From Natranaeroarchaeum aerophilus (GTDB lineage: Archaea > Halobacteriota > Halobacteria > Halobacteriales > Natronoarchaeaceae), in contig NZ_JAKRVY010000001.1 in assembly GCF_023638055.1 (NCBI RefSeq), forward strand, positions 1-64,000: a DNA stretch of 64,000 nt, read 5' to 3'. Positions 26,802 through 36,200 of the stretch are shown in pieces. Within the stretch, counting starts at the first letter, position 1. The number at the start of each line of letters is the position of its first letter. Made by a program: the position numbers and the translations under genes. The notes below the pieces were generated by a model. That model had not been told where the DNA came from, did no database searches, and worked only from the letters and a program-made list of their open reading frames with translations.

Positions 26802-29800
26802 TCACTCTCCCTCCGTGATGACGGTGATCTCGTGGCGTCCACTACAGACCAGCGTATCCTCGGGGAGCCTCGTTTGGGCCCCCGACTCGGTCACGACGTG
26901 TTCGGTCTCGCCGATTTCAACGGTGGCGTCGAGTCGAGGGATCGCACCGACCATCTTTAGGTCGTCGATAACGGCGGTGAGCGACGCCGTATCCGGAAGC
27001 ACACCGAACGGCCAGCCATCAGCGTGATTGCCCGCAAGCGGATGGAGGTATTCATCGAGCGTCGTTTCGATGCGGTTTTTGAGCGCCGAGATGCTTCGCA
27101 CGCTAGCGGCACGAACCGTGACATCGACCGACAGTTCCGCGTATCCTGGGCCGCTAACGATAAGAAAAGCGTCATCGTCGACGACGAATCTCGCCGGTGC
27201 ATGCTGGCCGAGCGTCTCCCGAACGCGGTGTTTCAGTTCGCGTTGGGGGACGGGTTTCTCGCGCTTGCTGTCCGGGACGATCAGTACGGTCACACGAGGC
27301 GCAGCGTCGTGGGACGAGCGACACGAAACTCGAGCGAGTTCCGGAAACGAAGCCTTTGCCAGCGCTTCGTAGTCGTTCGCTGTGACAGCACGGTTGCGGT
27401 GTTTCAACCGCGTGCTCGTCCGTTCAACGAGCGTTTCGGTCGACTCGACATCTGCACCGCCTTCCGCAGGGAGTGGATTCGTCACCGACTCCACCATCGA
27501 AATCGAGCTTTTGAGATCGGTGACGGTACCCGCGTCGACGTTGCCGTCGTTACCGCCGCCGGTGGTGTAGGTGACCTTGACGTTGTCCACGCCGCGCGGC
27601 GGAATCCGACCATTATCGCCACCACCGAACTGGATGGTACCGAGCGTTCGATCGACGACGAAGTGGCGATCCTGTGGTCCGGAATCGAGGAAATCTTCAA
27701 CTGCGTCCCACTGGACCCAGAACCCCTCGAGTTCGCCACGCGAATCGTACTCCTCGTTGACCCGCTCCGGTCGTCGCTCGCACAGTCTGCGCCGCTCGCC
27801 CGCCGACAACGTCTCGAACTCGTCGACCCACAGGGCCAGATCGATGATCGGTGCCTGTGAACAGACGAACGACTGCTCGTGTGAGCAGTCGCTCGATCCG
27901 AGGACCTCGTCGGTGACTGTGACGGTGTTGTACGCCCAGGCCGTGTTCATGAAGATACCCTCGAGCGTCGGTAGACCACAGGATCGCCCGGCATCGTCGG
28001 TCCTGTCATCGACCGGTTCGTCCGTCAACGTGGGAGAGTCCTCGACCACGAACTGATCCGAGGTCACGCGCGCACGTATCCAATGCTGTTTCCGGCCGAA
28101 CATTTCGAACGGCTCCGTTGGCGTCGGCACGGTGAACTCGACCGTGCCACGCTCGGTCAGCCCGTCGGTTCCGTCGTCGAAATCCAGCTTCTCCCACTCG
28201 AACGCCGACGGGTTCGTACAGTACTCCCACTGAACACCGGGGTCGAACGACCGGGGATAAATATGGTCATCGGTCGCGAAAAACAGCGAGAGCGGTCCGT
28301 TCTCGAGAGGATCGTCGAACCCCACGTAGAGCGTCTGGACCGATTCCGGCAACTCCGTGAACGGGACGAGAGGCTTGGTGGGGGTCGTGCGAACCGTGCT
28401 GACGGAACCGTTATTCTCGATACAGATTCGCTCAGGTGGCTGCGCACCGAGTTCGTACTCGATGCTGAGGTCATCGTACACCGGTGCCGATGGGCCACCG
28501 ACGACCTGTTCCGATTCGTTTTCGGCTGATGGGTCGAACTGGGGTCGTCCGTAGTTCCCGTCCACGAGTCTGGCCCGTACCCACACGCTCTCGTGACCGG
28601 AAACCGTCGTCGATTCGATGTCATTGGGGACCTCGAATGCAACCTGTCCCTGTCGCTGGAAACCGTCGGTCCCGTCTCGACAGTCACCCAGTCGCGTCCA
28701 TCCCTCGCCGTTCCAGTACTCCCAGGAGACCACCGGCGGACCATCGAGGACGCCCATCGATACTGGTGCCGCCTCGTTTGATGCTGAAGCCGCCGACGTG
28801 GTCGCGTCGTCATCACCCGATCCCGCCGCCGATCCTTCGAACGTGATCGTCACGGTCGCGCCCGGCTTCGTCAACGCCTCGGTGCACCCGATAAAAAACG
28901 TGACTGGCGGCTGCGGGAGTCGCCCGAACGGCCTGATCGTCGGGGCGTCGGGATCGATCGGGATGTCGTTCGATAGCAGTATGTCCGGTTCACACGCCTC
29001 GTCATCCCCTGTTCGGACGATTTTAAGCGCGACCTCGTCGATCTCGATCGACGGGACCGGATCGCCGTCCGGCACTCGACAACGGAGCCACCTGCATTCG
29101 GTGTCGTCGACTGTGGTCGGCACGACTGGACCCGGTACCTCGAACGTGCGAGTTACCACGCCAGCCTGCGACTCGTCGGCCGAGACGTGGGAGTCGAAGC
29201 GTTCGCGCAAGGCCTCGACTCCGAGGTCATCGTCGGCGTCGGACGTCTCTCCGGGGGAGCGGAGCCGATACCAGCCATCCGAACCCGACCCGTCGTCGCC
29301 GTAATACTCCCAGATCGCGTCCTCGAATATCCGTTCGGAGTCGGCGGCCGTCTGGATGTGAATGCTGAACGTTGATCCATCATCCAGGTGCAAGGCGCTC
29401 TCGTGACCCACGTAGAGACGGTGATGTTGCCGGTTCGACCCATCGAAGAGTGCAATTGGCTCTCCGTCGACGAGCGATTCGTGACTGATAATCGCGTCGC
29501 GCGCCGGATCGACCGCTACCACGGCCTCGAGATCCGCCGGTGTCGCCTCGAAGCCACAGTCTTGGGGCAGTTCGAACTGGATTGTGCCCGAGTCCGGACC
29601 GTCTGCAACGGCTGCTGTTCCGCCGGGAATACGGACGTTCCGACCCAGTTCACCGGATAGTTCCAGGCACAACGGCGTCCGCGCTGCCTGCGGGGGGTGT
29701 CGATCGAACCCCAATGCGTCGAGAAACGCCAGACGGTGCTTTCGCGGTAGATCGTTCAGGCGCTGGCGTACGTCGTGTTCGAATGTCGAAAAGATTCGAA

Positions 29801-29927
29801 TCAGGGTGTGTCCAACGTCCTCATTGTCGGGATCCCACTCGTTGAGGTACCGGTCAGCACGTTCCAGCAGCTGCTCGAAAACATACTCGCGGTCGGTCCC
29901 GTCTATCGCTGGAGCACGGTCACTCAT
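26802..29927 (-). CDS. Baseplate J / gp47-like wedge protein 2, large (Afp11/12-like)
   Basis: 1041 residues. N-terminal region FEQLLERADRYLNEWDPDNE and a second helical block precede a long beta-rich central part with two repeated units (WEYWNGEGWTRLGDCRDGTD and a later WEYCTN...WEKLDFDDGTDGL version). The C-terminal baseplate-J domain (about residues 700-1030) reads IQFGGGDNGRIPPRGVDNVK, LKHRNRAVTANDYEALAKAS, ELARV. It is the second wedge component, expected to contact gp25 and the sheath. It is encoded between gp25 and the smaller baseplate-J protein, with 3- to 15-nt gaps. Confidence 0.9.
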   Translation of the reverse strand: MSDRAPAIDGTDREYVFEQLLERADRYLNEWDPDNEDVGHTLIRIFSTFEHDVRQRLNDLPRKHRLAFLDALGFDRHPPQAARTPLCLELSGELGRNVRIPGGTAAVADGPDSGTIQFELPQDCGFEATPADLEAVVAVDPARDAIISHESLVDGEPIALFDGSNRQHHRLYVGHESALHLDDGSTFSIHIQTAADSERIFEDAIWEYYGDDGSGSDGWYRLRSPGETSDADDDLGVEALRERFDSHVSADESQAGVVTRTFEVPGPVVPTTVDDTECRWLRCRVPDGDPVPSIEIDEVALKIVRTGDDEACEPDILLSNDIPIDPDAPTIRPFGRLPQPPVTFFIGCTEALTKPGATVTITFEGSAAGSGDDDATTSAASASNEAAPVSMGVLDGPPVVSWEYWNGEGWTRLGDCRDGTDGFQRQGQVAFEVPNDIESTTVSGHESVWVRARLVDGNYGRPQFDPSAENESEQVVGGPSAPVYDDLSIEYELGAQPPERICIENNGSVSTVRTTPTKPLVPFTELPESVQTLYVGFDDPLENGPLSLFFATDDHIYPRSFDPGVQWEYCTNPSAFEWEKLDFDDGTDGLTERGTVEFTVPTPTEPFEMFGRKQHWIRARVTSDQFVVEDSPTLTDEPVDDRTDDAGRSCGLPTLEGIFMNTAWAYNTVTVTDEVLGSSDCSHEQSFVCSQAPIIDLALWVDEFETLSAGERRRLCERRPERVNEEYDSRGELEGFWVQWDAVEDFLDSGPQDRHFVVDRTLGTIQFGGGDNGRIPPRGVDNVKVTYTTGGGNDGNVDAGTVTDLKSSISMVESVTNPLPAEGGADVESTETLVERTSTRLKHRNRAVTANDYEALAKASFPELARVSCRSSHDAAPRVTVLIVPDSKREKPVPQRELKHRVRETLGQHAPARFVVDDDAFLIVSGPGYAELSVDVTVRAASVRSISALKNRIETTLDEYLHPLAGNHADGWPFGVLPDTASLTAVIDDLKMVGAIPRLDATVEIGETEHVVTESGAQTRLPEDTLVCSGRHEITVITEGE

Positions 29928-29942
29928 TTTTCCTCTACGATC

Positions 29943-30341
29943 TTACCCATCGCCCTCGGTGATATGAAACGGATACACCATATTTGCGAGACTGTTCGTG
30001 GTGCGCACGTAGTATTCGATTTCGATCAGGATCCGATTTGGCTCCTCTTCGTCTCTGCGTGCGGTGACCTCCTCGACATCTATCCGTGGCTCCCAACGAA
30101 CTAACGATTCCTCAACGCTGCTTTCGATCAGATTCAGTGTTACCGGCGAGGCCGTCGAGTAGACATGATCATAGATGTCACAGCCAAACTCAGGGCGCAT
30201 TACCCGCTCGCCTTTGGCCGTTCCGAGGATGATCCGGATCGACTCCTCGATATCCGTTTCAGTCTCTGAAACCTCGATGTTACCTCTATCCTCCGTCGTG
30301 ACCGGATACGACCAGCCGGTTCCGAGGAATTCGTTTGTCAT
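29943..30341 (-). CDS. gp25-like baseplate wedge protein (Afp9-like)
   Basis: 132 residues. The GPW/gp25 pattern is clear: VSETETDIEESIRIILGTAK, GERVMRPEFGCDIYDHVY with the conserved R-P-x-F-G, and SSVEESLVRWEPRIDVEEV. gp25-type proteins nucleate the sheath at the baseplate. Located 6 nt after the PAAR gene and 15 nt before the large baseplate-J gene. Confidence 0.92.
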   Translation of the reverse strand: MTNEFLGTGWSYPVTTEDRGNIEVSETETDIEESIRIILGTAKGERVMRPEFGCDIYDHVYSTASPVTLNLIESSVEESLVRWEPRIDVEEVTARRDEEEPNRILIEIEYYVRTTNSLANMVYPFHITEGDG

Positions 30342-30347
30342 ACGTAC

Positions 30348-30638
30348 TTATCCGATCAACACCGACGGACAGCCACCGACGATGGTATTCGGCGGTCCGC
30401 TCTCGACGATCGTATCGCCGAGGCGAACTGCCGGCATATTGTTGATCAACACGCCCGTGCTTCCTTTTAAAACAGGTCCCCCGACGTGTGGAACGACACC
30501 CGTGGTCAGTGGACAGCTGTGGATGTCTACGACCGATCGCCAGGCCGGTCGTCCACCGATGAGCACGTTCGGACTACACGTCCCCGTAAGCGGTGTTCCG
30601 TGTGCGGTCTGGTCGCCGAGTCGCGCAGCGGGTTTCAT
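30348..30638 (-). CDS. PAAR-type spike tip protein (Afp10-like)
   Basis: 96 residues. MKPAARLGDQTAHG opens a PAAR fold; repeated short beta segments end with NNMPAVRLGDTIVESGPPNT and a VLIG terminus. Histidines and cysteines (TAHG, DIHSCP, VPHVGG, GGCP) are placed as expected for the metal-binding cone tip that caps the spike trimer. A 56-nt gap upstream contains an AT-rich element around 30665-30675, which may be an internal promoter. Confidence 0.92.
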   Translation of the reverse strand: MKPAARLGDQTAHGTPLTGTCSPNVLIGGRPAWRSVVDIHSCPLTTGVVPHVGGPVLKGSTGVLINNMPAVRLGDTIVESGPPNTIVGGCPSVLIG

Positions 30639-30694
30639 GAGTATTTCCTTTCACTTATTGCCCCATATACTTTAACCAACTGGTTTTGTTACGA

Positions 30695-31426
30695 TTAGTT
30701 AAGTCGGATGATCGCCCCTTTGATCGACAACGGCCCAGTTGCGTTCAGTCGCATAACGCCGTTCGATCCGAGGTCGAGTTGCCCTGTGGCACTGAGGTCG
30801 ATCGCATTGCGACTCGACACGTCGACGCTGGTTCCGGCGTCGACCGTGACGTCTTTGTCGGCGTCCAGTCGGATCGTCTTTGCCGACAGATCGATTTCGT
30901 TCGCCGCCTCGATCGAAATGCGATCCTTGGATCCGTCGAGGCGAATCGCGTTCTTGTCGCTGTCGTCACGGACGACAATCCGATCGTTGCTATCGTCGAT
31001 GTGGATTTCGTGACCAGCACTGGTCTCTATCGTAATAGTGCCTTCTTCGCTGTCGTCGAACGCCAACCGATGTCCGCTTCGTGAACGGACTTCACGGTCC
31101 TGGTTCTGGCCGCCGTTGGTATGTGGTGGTCGCTGGGTCCCATTCCACAGGGCGCCAACGACGTACGGTTTGTGGATGTCGCCGTTTTCGAAGGCGACCA
31201 ACACTTCGTCGTCAACCTCGGGCAGGAAGTAGGTTCCATACTCATCGCCAGCCATGGGAACCGCTAACCTGGCCCAGTAACTTTCGTCGTCGGCGTCCCG
31301 CCAAGGGAACTGCAGTTTCACCCGGCCGAGGTCCTTCGGGTCCTCGTTATCAGTGACGATTCCGACGACGACTCCCTGCATACCGCCGTCAGTCGTCTCA
31401 CCATCGAACACACCAGGTCGACTCAT
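30695..31426 (-). CDS. gp5/VgrG C-terminal-like spike protein (baseplate assembly protein V)
   Basis: 243 residues. The N-terminal OB-fold is recognisable (GVVVGIVTDNEDPKDLGRVK, PWRDADDESYWARLAVPMAG, YFLPEVDDEVLVAFENGD, VGALWNG). The remainder is a beta-helix built of short repeats of alternating DI/DL-type strands, ending GPLSIKGAIIRLN. It would form the trimeric puncturing spike with the gpD-like protein encoded immediately upstream. The two frames overlap by 4 nt. In Afp8/Pvc8 and VgrG the two halves are fused; here they are separate genes. Confidence 0.9.
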   Translation of the reverse strand: MSRPGVFDGETTDGGMQGVVVGIVTDNEDPKDLGRVKLQFPWRDADDESYWARLAVPMAGDEYGTYFLPEVDDEVLVAFENGDIHKPYVVGALWNGTQRPPHTNGGQNQDREVRSRSGHRLAFDDSEEGTITIETSAGHEIHIDDSNDRIVVRDDSDKNAIRLDGSKDRISIEAANEIDLSAKTIRLDADKDVTVDAGTSVDVSSRNAIDLSATGQLDLGSNGVMRLNATGPLSIKGAIIRLN

Positions 31427-32445
31427 CCTGGCACCTCCGTTGCCTCGAACGAGGTCCGATAGCCCATATCACCCATCCGGTGGACCGCTTTGGTGACGTG
31501 GTACCGTCCCGAAAACATCTCACCGAGTTCCGCCAGTTCGATCGTCTGGCCGGCGCGTATCTCTGGCATTCCGTCGGCCTCGCCGTGGCCCTCTACGATG
31601 GCCTCCGAGTAATGGTTCAGCTTCGTTTGTGCGATCTGTTCGGCCTCCTCTCGTGATAGTGCTGGCACTCTGAACACCTCCTTATGTTTCGCATCCGAAC
31701 CGCCCGCAGTTGCAATGATCGCCTCCTTTGTATCGATCTCCCAGGATCTAACCTCGACCTCGTGGGTTTCGCGTTGCTGAATCACTTCGCCAAAGAAGTC
31801 ATGAAGTTCCTCGCCGTACCAAAGCTCCGTGACTGGAGTTTCGGTGACTGCCGAGGAACGCGGGACGAATTTGACGGTGTCGCGCTCGGCGTAGAACTCA
31901 AACCCGTACGTACTCGCGAGGTTGTCGACGAAGCGATAGTCACTGCAGGCGTTCTGGATCAGTTTCTCGCGTTTGATGTCGGCGCCGTCGATCTCGACTG
32001 ACGCGAACGGGTACTTCCCGAGCACGTCCTCGACGGTTTCGCCGATGGTCGTCTCGCTCCAGGAGTCCGACTGCGTCCCCTGCATCATCTCCCGGAGCAG
32101 CCCGTAGCCGGAGATCTGGACCGACGGTCCCCGATCGACCGTGAACTCGCCGGTGATCGAGTGTATCTTGCCGGTCACCAGTTCGGTGAGGTCACCATCG
32201 GAGCCGTATCCCATCGAAATATCTACGTCCGTGCCGGTCTCGAAGTCGTCCCACGAGAGGCCGGCGAACTCGTCAAGCTCCTCGTCGAACGGATAGTTCA
32301 ACGTGAACGAAAATCGGTCGGCACCCTCGTAGGATGTCACGACCACCAGATCTGCGATCCGACCGCCGGGTTCTTGGAAGGTCTCTCCCCCGACGGAAAC
32401 CGTAAATCGCGGCGAGTATCGGGGATGATTATTAATTTGACTCAT
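31423..32445 (-). CDS. gpD/gp27-like spike hub protein (late control D family)
   Basis: 340 residues. Contains the hub-protein elements VVTSYEGADRFSFTLNYPFD, TGTDVDISMGYGSDGDLTEL, FADVEI-like and IQNACSDYRFVDNLASTYGF, then FYAERDTVKFVPRS and a C-terminal AEADGMPEI-like region (GEADGMPEIRAGQTIELAEL). These proteins form the hub that joins tube and spike. The start is backed by a GGAGG site 6 nt upstream of the ATG and follows a 35-codon ORF. It overlaps the gp5-like gene by 4 nt. Confidence 0.88.
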   Translation of the reverse strand: MSQINNHPRYSPRFTVSVGGETFQEPGGRIADLVVVTSYEGADRFSFTLNYPFDEELDEFAGLSWDDFETGTDVDISMGYGSDGDLTELVTGKIHSITGEFTVDRGPSVQISGYGLLREMMQGTQSDSWSETTIGETVEDVLGKYPFASVEIDGADIKREKLIQNACSDYRFVDNLASTYGFEFYAERDTVKFVPRSSAVTETPVTELWYGEELHDFFGEVIQQRETHEVEVRSWEIDTKEAIIATAGGSDAKHKEVFRVPALSREEAEQIAQTKLNHYSEAIVEGHGEADGMPEIRAGQTIELAELGEMFSGRYHVTKAVHRMGDMGYRTSFEATEVPG

Positions 32446-32457
32446 GACGAACCTCCG

Positions 32458-32565
32458 TTACTTGCCCCACGCAGTCCGTGATTCAGTGGTACGTACGATC
32501 ACCGATTCGACTGCGCGTTGGCGGAGGGCGGTCGGTCTTCCAAACGTGACTTGCTTGCGAACCAT
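32458..32565 (-). CDS. Very small eCIS operon protein (35 residues)
   Basis: An ATG at 32563-32565, 2 nt after the LysM-gene stop, opens a 35-residue frame (MVRKQVTFGRPTALRQRAVE...) ending 12 nt before the hub-gene ATG. The tight spacing on both sides suggests it is translated. It is strongly basic, unusual in a haloarchaeon. A small gene in the same area (Afp6/Pvc6) exists in other eCIS, but I cannot show homology. Confidence 0.4.
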   Translation of the reverse strand: MVRKQVTFGRPTALRQRAVESVIVRTTESRTAWGK

Positions 32566-32567
32566 TG

Positions 32568-33239
32568 TTACAGTGGCGGGAGTTCGAGTCGGTCACCCGG
32601 CTCGATTGCCCGTGGATTTTCGATGTCGTTTTGCTCGGCGATCGTTCGCCAGTGAGACGCTTCGCTGTACTCCTCGTCGGCGATCAGCCAGAGCGTATCA
32701 CCCTCGTTCACCGTCCAGACCTTGGTTTTGTCAGTCGACTCGGGTGACACCTCCGATTTGTGATAATCGGCCGTTTTGAACTCCTTGAAAACGATGGAGA
32801 CGCGAGCACGGATCGGCACCCCGCTCGGGAGGAACTTGGTGAACTGCTTGTTCGCTCGCTCAACCAGAGCGGTGAAATCGATCCCGTCCCCCCAGACGAA
32901 GCGACAGACCGGTGGAGCGTGGAGCTCACCGTCGACCGAGAGCAACAGATCGATGTATTTGGTGTACTGCTCCCGGACATCGAGTTCGTCCGTGGAAGCG
33001 TTATCATCGCCTAACTTGTCCGTCGTATCGAAAAACAGCTCCATCGACAGCGTCTCCGCGTTGCCATCGACGAACTGCATGATCGACGCACCCGATCCGG
33101 TCGCCTTCAGTTCGCCGTAGTTAACGCTCTTCTCGAGTGTATACGAGTTCGGGTTGAACTTACACTCGATCGTTTCACCCTGCGCCTTGCCGTTCAGGAT
33201 AGATATCTGGGCTTTTTCCAGTTTGCCGCTTGTTGTCAT
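32568..33239 (-). CDS. LysM-domain baseplate protein (Afp7/gp53-like)
   Basis: 223 residues. The first ~150 residues follow the eCIS Afp7 pattern (LEKAQISILNGKAQGETIEC, FNPNSYTLEKSVNYGEL, TLSMELFFDTTD, LLSVDGELHAPPVCRFVWGD). The last ~50 residues form a LysM domain (VWTVNEGDTLWLIADEEYSE, NDIENPRAIEPGDRLELPPL). In this context LysM acts as a structural baseplate module, not as a peptidoglycan binder, as archaea lack murein. It overlaps the end of the 1588-residue gene by 4 nt. Confidence 0.9.
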   Translation of the reverse strand: MTTSGKLEKAQISILNGKAQGETIECKFNPNSYTLEKSVNYGELKATGSGASIMQFVDGNAETLSMELFFDTTDKLGDDNASTDELDVREQYTKYIDLLLSVDGELHAPPVCRFVWGDGIDFTALVERANKQFTKFLPSGVPIRARVSIVFKEFKTADYHKSEVSPESTDKTKVWTVNEGDTLWLIADEEYSEASHWRTIAEQNDIENPRAIEPGDRLELPPL

Positions 33240-36200
33240 CGTTGTCCTCTCCGTTCACGCTCGATGCGCCGTTTTCGTTCGAGTTTCCGATACAGCCGTT
33301 CGACCACGCGATCCACGTCCGCCTCGTACTGGAGCCCGTCGATTGGAATTGTAACGTCCTGAGGGCCCCTGACCGTCCGTTGTCGGGTGCTCTCAGACTG
33401 GGTGGTTGGCCCATCACCGGCCGGCCCTGGAGTGTCAAGCGAGGGACGCCCGTCGTCCGTCGACGGTGATCGTGGGCGGTCGCCGGACGAACGGTCCGTC
33501 TGCGAGCGTCCGGTCACGCCCGGTGACCGTTCTCCGCCCGAGCCCGCCTGGTGCAACCGCCGTTCCCGGCGAGCCGCCGGTTCTGACGGCAAGGGGGCCG
33601 GTTCGTCGGACTCCCGCTCCATCCGTCGATCCGTTCCTGAGAGGGCGTCGGTCGATATCGATTGGCTCGTGCCGTGATCATTCTGACCGGTTCCCCTCGA
33701 GCGTCGTTCCGTGGCTCGATCTTGCTGTGCCTCCGGGGCGACGGACGTCGGCGTTCGGTAGACCATCGGTGGCGAGCGATCGGGGGCGTCACTTGTATTT
33801 TTCCCCTCATTCTCGTTTATATTATATCTAACTATTTCTGATTTCGTAGTGGATGCGGTTTGCTCCGTCAATCCAGCCCCGTTCGCAACCGTCGGCCCGT
33901 CGTCAGGCCCGGATTGATCGAATGCAGTATCCGACGCCGTGTCGGGATGTTGTGTCCGGGACTGCACCGTCTGGTCGATATTCCCGCCGGGCGCGCTCGG
34001 TCTCGTCGTGGTCGAAGGATCCGCTCCCCGACTGTGGGGGGCCGAGCCGCTTGCAGGCTGCGGTTTCGCCGTATCCGCCTCCTCTTGGCCGTCGTCGGAT
34101 CCCGTTGTGGCGCGTGCCGGAGCCATGGATCCCCGCCCACGACCCGGCCGCGATTCGGCAGAGTGTCTTCCGACATCGCCGACATCGTCGTTCTGGGTTG
34201 GATCCCCCCTCAATTCATCAGCCTGTTGTGTGACAGGGAGACGAGTCGTTCCCGCTTGACCCGACTCTCGGGCTACAGCGATGTCACGGACACGCTGGCT
34301 GTGATGACGTTCCGTCGGCCGAGCCGATGTTCGAGGTGTACGCCCGTTCATCGGTGCCTCTGCCAGTCTCGTCGTAGCTGCAGTGCCTGCCGTCCCCATC
34401 GAAGCTGCAATGCCTGTCGCCCCGATTGTAGCTGCGGTGCCTGTCGACCCCGTCATGGACTCGGCATCGGGGGAAACGTTATCAGTGGATGAATTCGGTC
34501 GATTCCGACCGAGGTCAAGTCGTGTCGAACCCTCACCAGCCGTCGAAGCCGTCTCCCTCGCTGGCAGAGAGCCAGTCGTCGTCTTCTTCGCTGCTCGAGA
34601 AGCAACGGCCGCCTCATTCGCTGGCCGAGAGTCCGCAGCCGCTCCACTTACTGAAGCGGAACCGGCATCTTCGCCTCGATCGGTGACAGTCGTGCCGGAA
34701 TCCCGCCGAGACTGCCGCCACCGATTTCCAGCAGTGACAAGCGACGGTTCCGCTCGAGACAACGATAAATTCCGCTCACGGGTATTTGTAGAAACCACCT
34801 GATTGCCTGGCTCATCTCGGGTCGAGTTCAAAACCGAGCGACGCCCCTCGGCACTGTTCGAATTGATGGCGGCTGGCCTGCGTGTGTCCGTATCGACCGT
34901 CCTCGAGGCGACACCACTGTCGCTGGCGACCTTCTCAACACCACTGTCGCTGACGATCTGCTTAGTGGCGTCGCCCACGTGCATGCGATTCCGGGCGGCG
35001 ACTGCGTCGCCTGCCGATGCGACTAAACGATCCGACACTACGTCGTCCCTACCGTGCTGCGGTGACCAGGCCGATCGCGACAACCCTGTCGCCATCGAAT
35101 TGGCATCCGTACCGGTCTTCGTGCCAGTAATCGAACTCGACGACACCGGCCGATCCTCGCCGGACGGCATGCCGTCTGCGGAGTTCCCTGCCATCACGTG
35201 CCGGGGAGTCGTCACGACCGTACTGTCCTGCCAGCCGACCGGGTCCAGGATGCCATTCCATCGATTCGATTCGTTCGACACACTCGTGAGTTGGTTTTCG
35301 GATCGCTGGTGTCGCCCAAATTTCTCTAGCCGGTCGTCGGGTTGCCGCCTTCGCCCCGATTGTAGCTGTCGTTCCGACTGTCCGGATCGTCTGGCCGTTT
35401 GCCCATTCGATCCGCCTTCGGAGAAACCAGTCGGTGCAACTGACCCAGTATCACGGGATCGGTTGGTGAGGCCCGCTACGGCAGCTCCAGTCTTCTCCCG
35501 CTGGTCGGTAGTGTAAATACTGTTCGGCGATCGATCGGTTTTGGTGCCTGCCACAGTCGACGCCATTGGTCCCTGCTGGTCGAAACTGCCGACGCCCGCC
35601 TCACGCTTTGTCACACGACGCTCGGACTCGACACTGGGGGAAGAACGACCAGACTCTACGCCAGGTCCGGAACGGTCAGACTCTACGACAGATCCGGAAC
35701 GGTCAGACTCAACACTGAGGAAAGAACGACCAGACTCTACGACAGGTCCGGAACGATCAGGATCACGACCCATTGTACGTTCAGTCCACGTTTCCGCTGA
35801 ACCAACGGTTCCGAGGTCTCGCTGGGGACTGGTCACGGCCGACGCAGTGTCGCACCCACTACTCGACCACGACTGAACGGGATGTGAGGATCGGCCCGCC
35901 GTGTTCGGATCGGACAAAGAACTTCTCGGCCCGAACCGGAGAACTGGGACGTCATCCGTCAGGTACGTCATCGATCGCTGCCGTCTCACGATCCCAGATT
36001 CCAGTCTCGCGGTTCCGCTGTCCGTTGCCGATCGGGTGGTTACTGGATCAGCCACATCGGCCGATTTCGGCCGAACGTCGAGACTACCCGCCGACCTCCT
36101 CAGGGCCGCTCCACCCGAGGACCCGTTTTCAGCACGGTCGGTCGTGGATGCGACCTCGGTTCCATGGACTCCTGATTTACTCCGGTCTCGGACGGTGAAC

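Noticed and set aside
35630-35780. Regular short repeats considered as a CRISPR array
   Set aside because: The units are contiguous, degenerate and in frame with the 1588-residue protein; there are no unique spacers.
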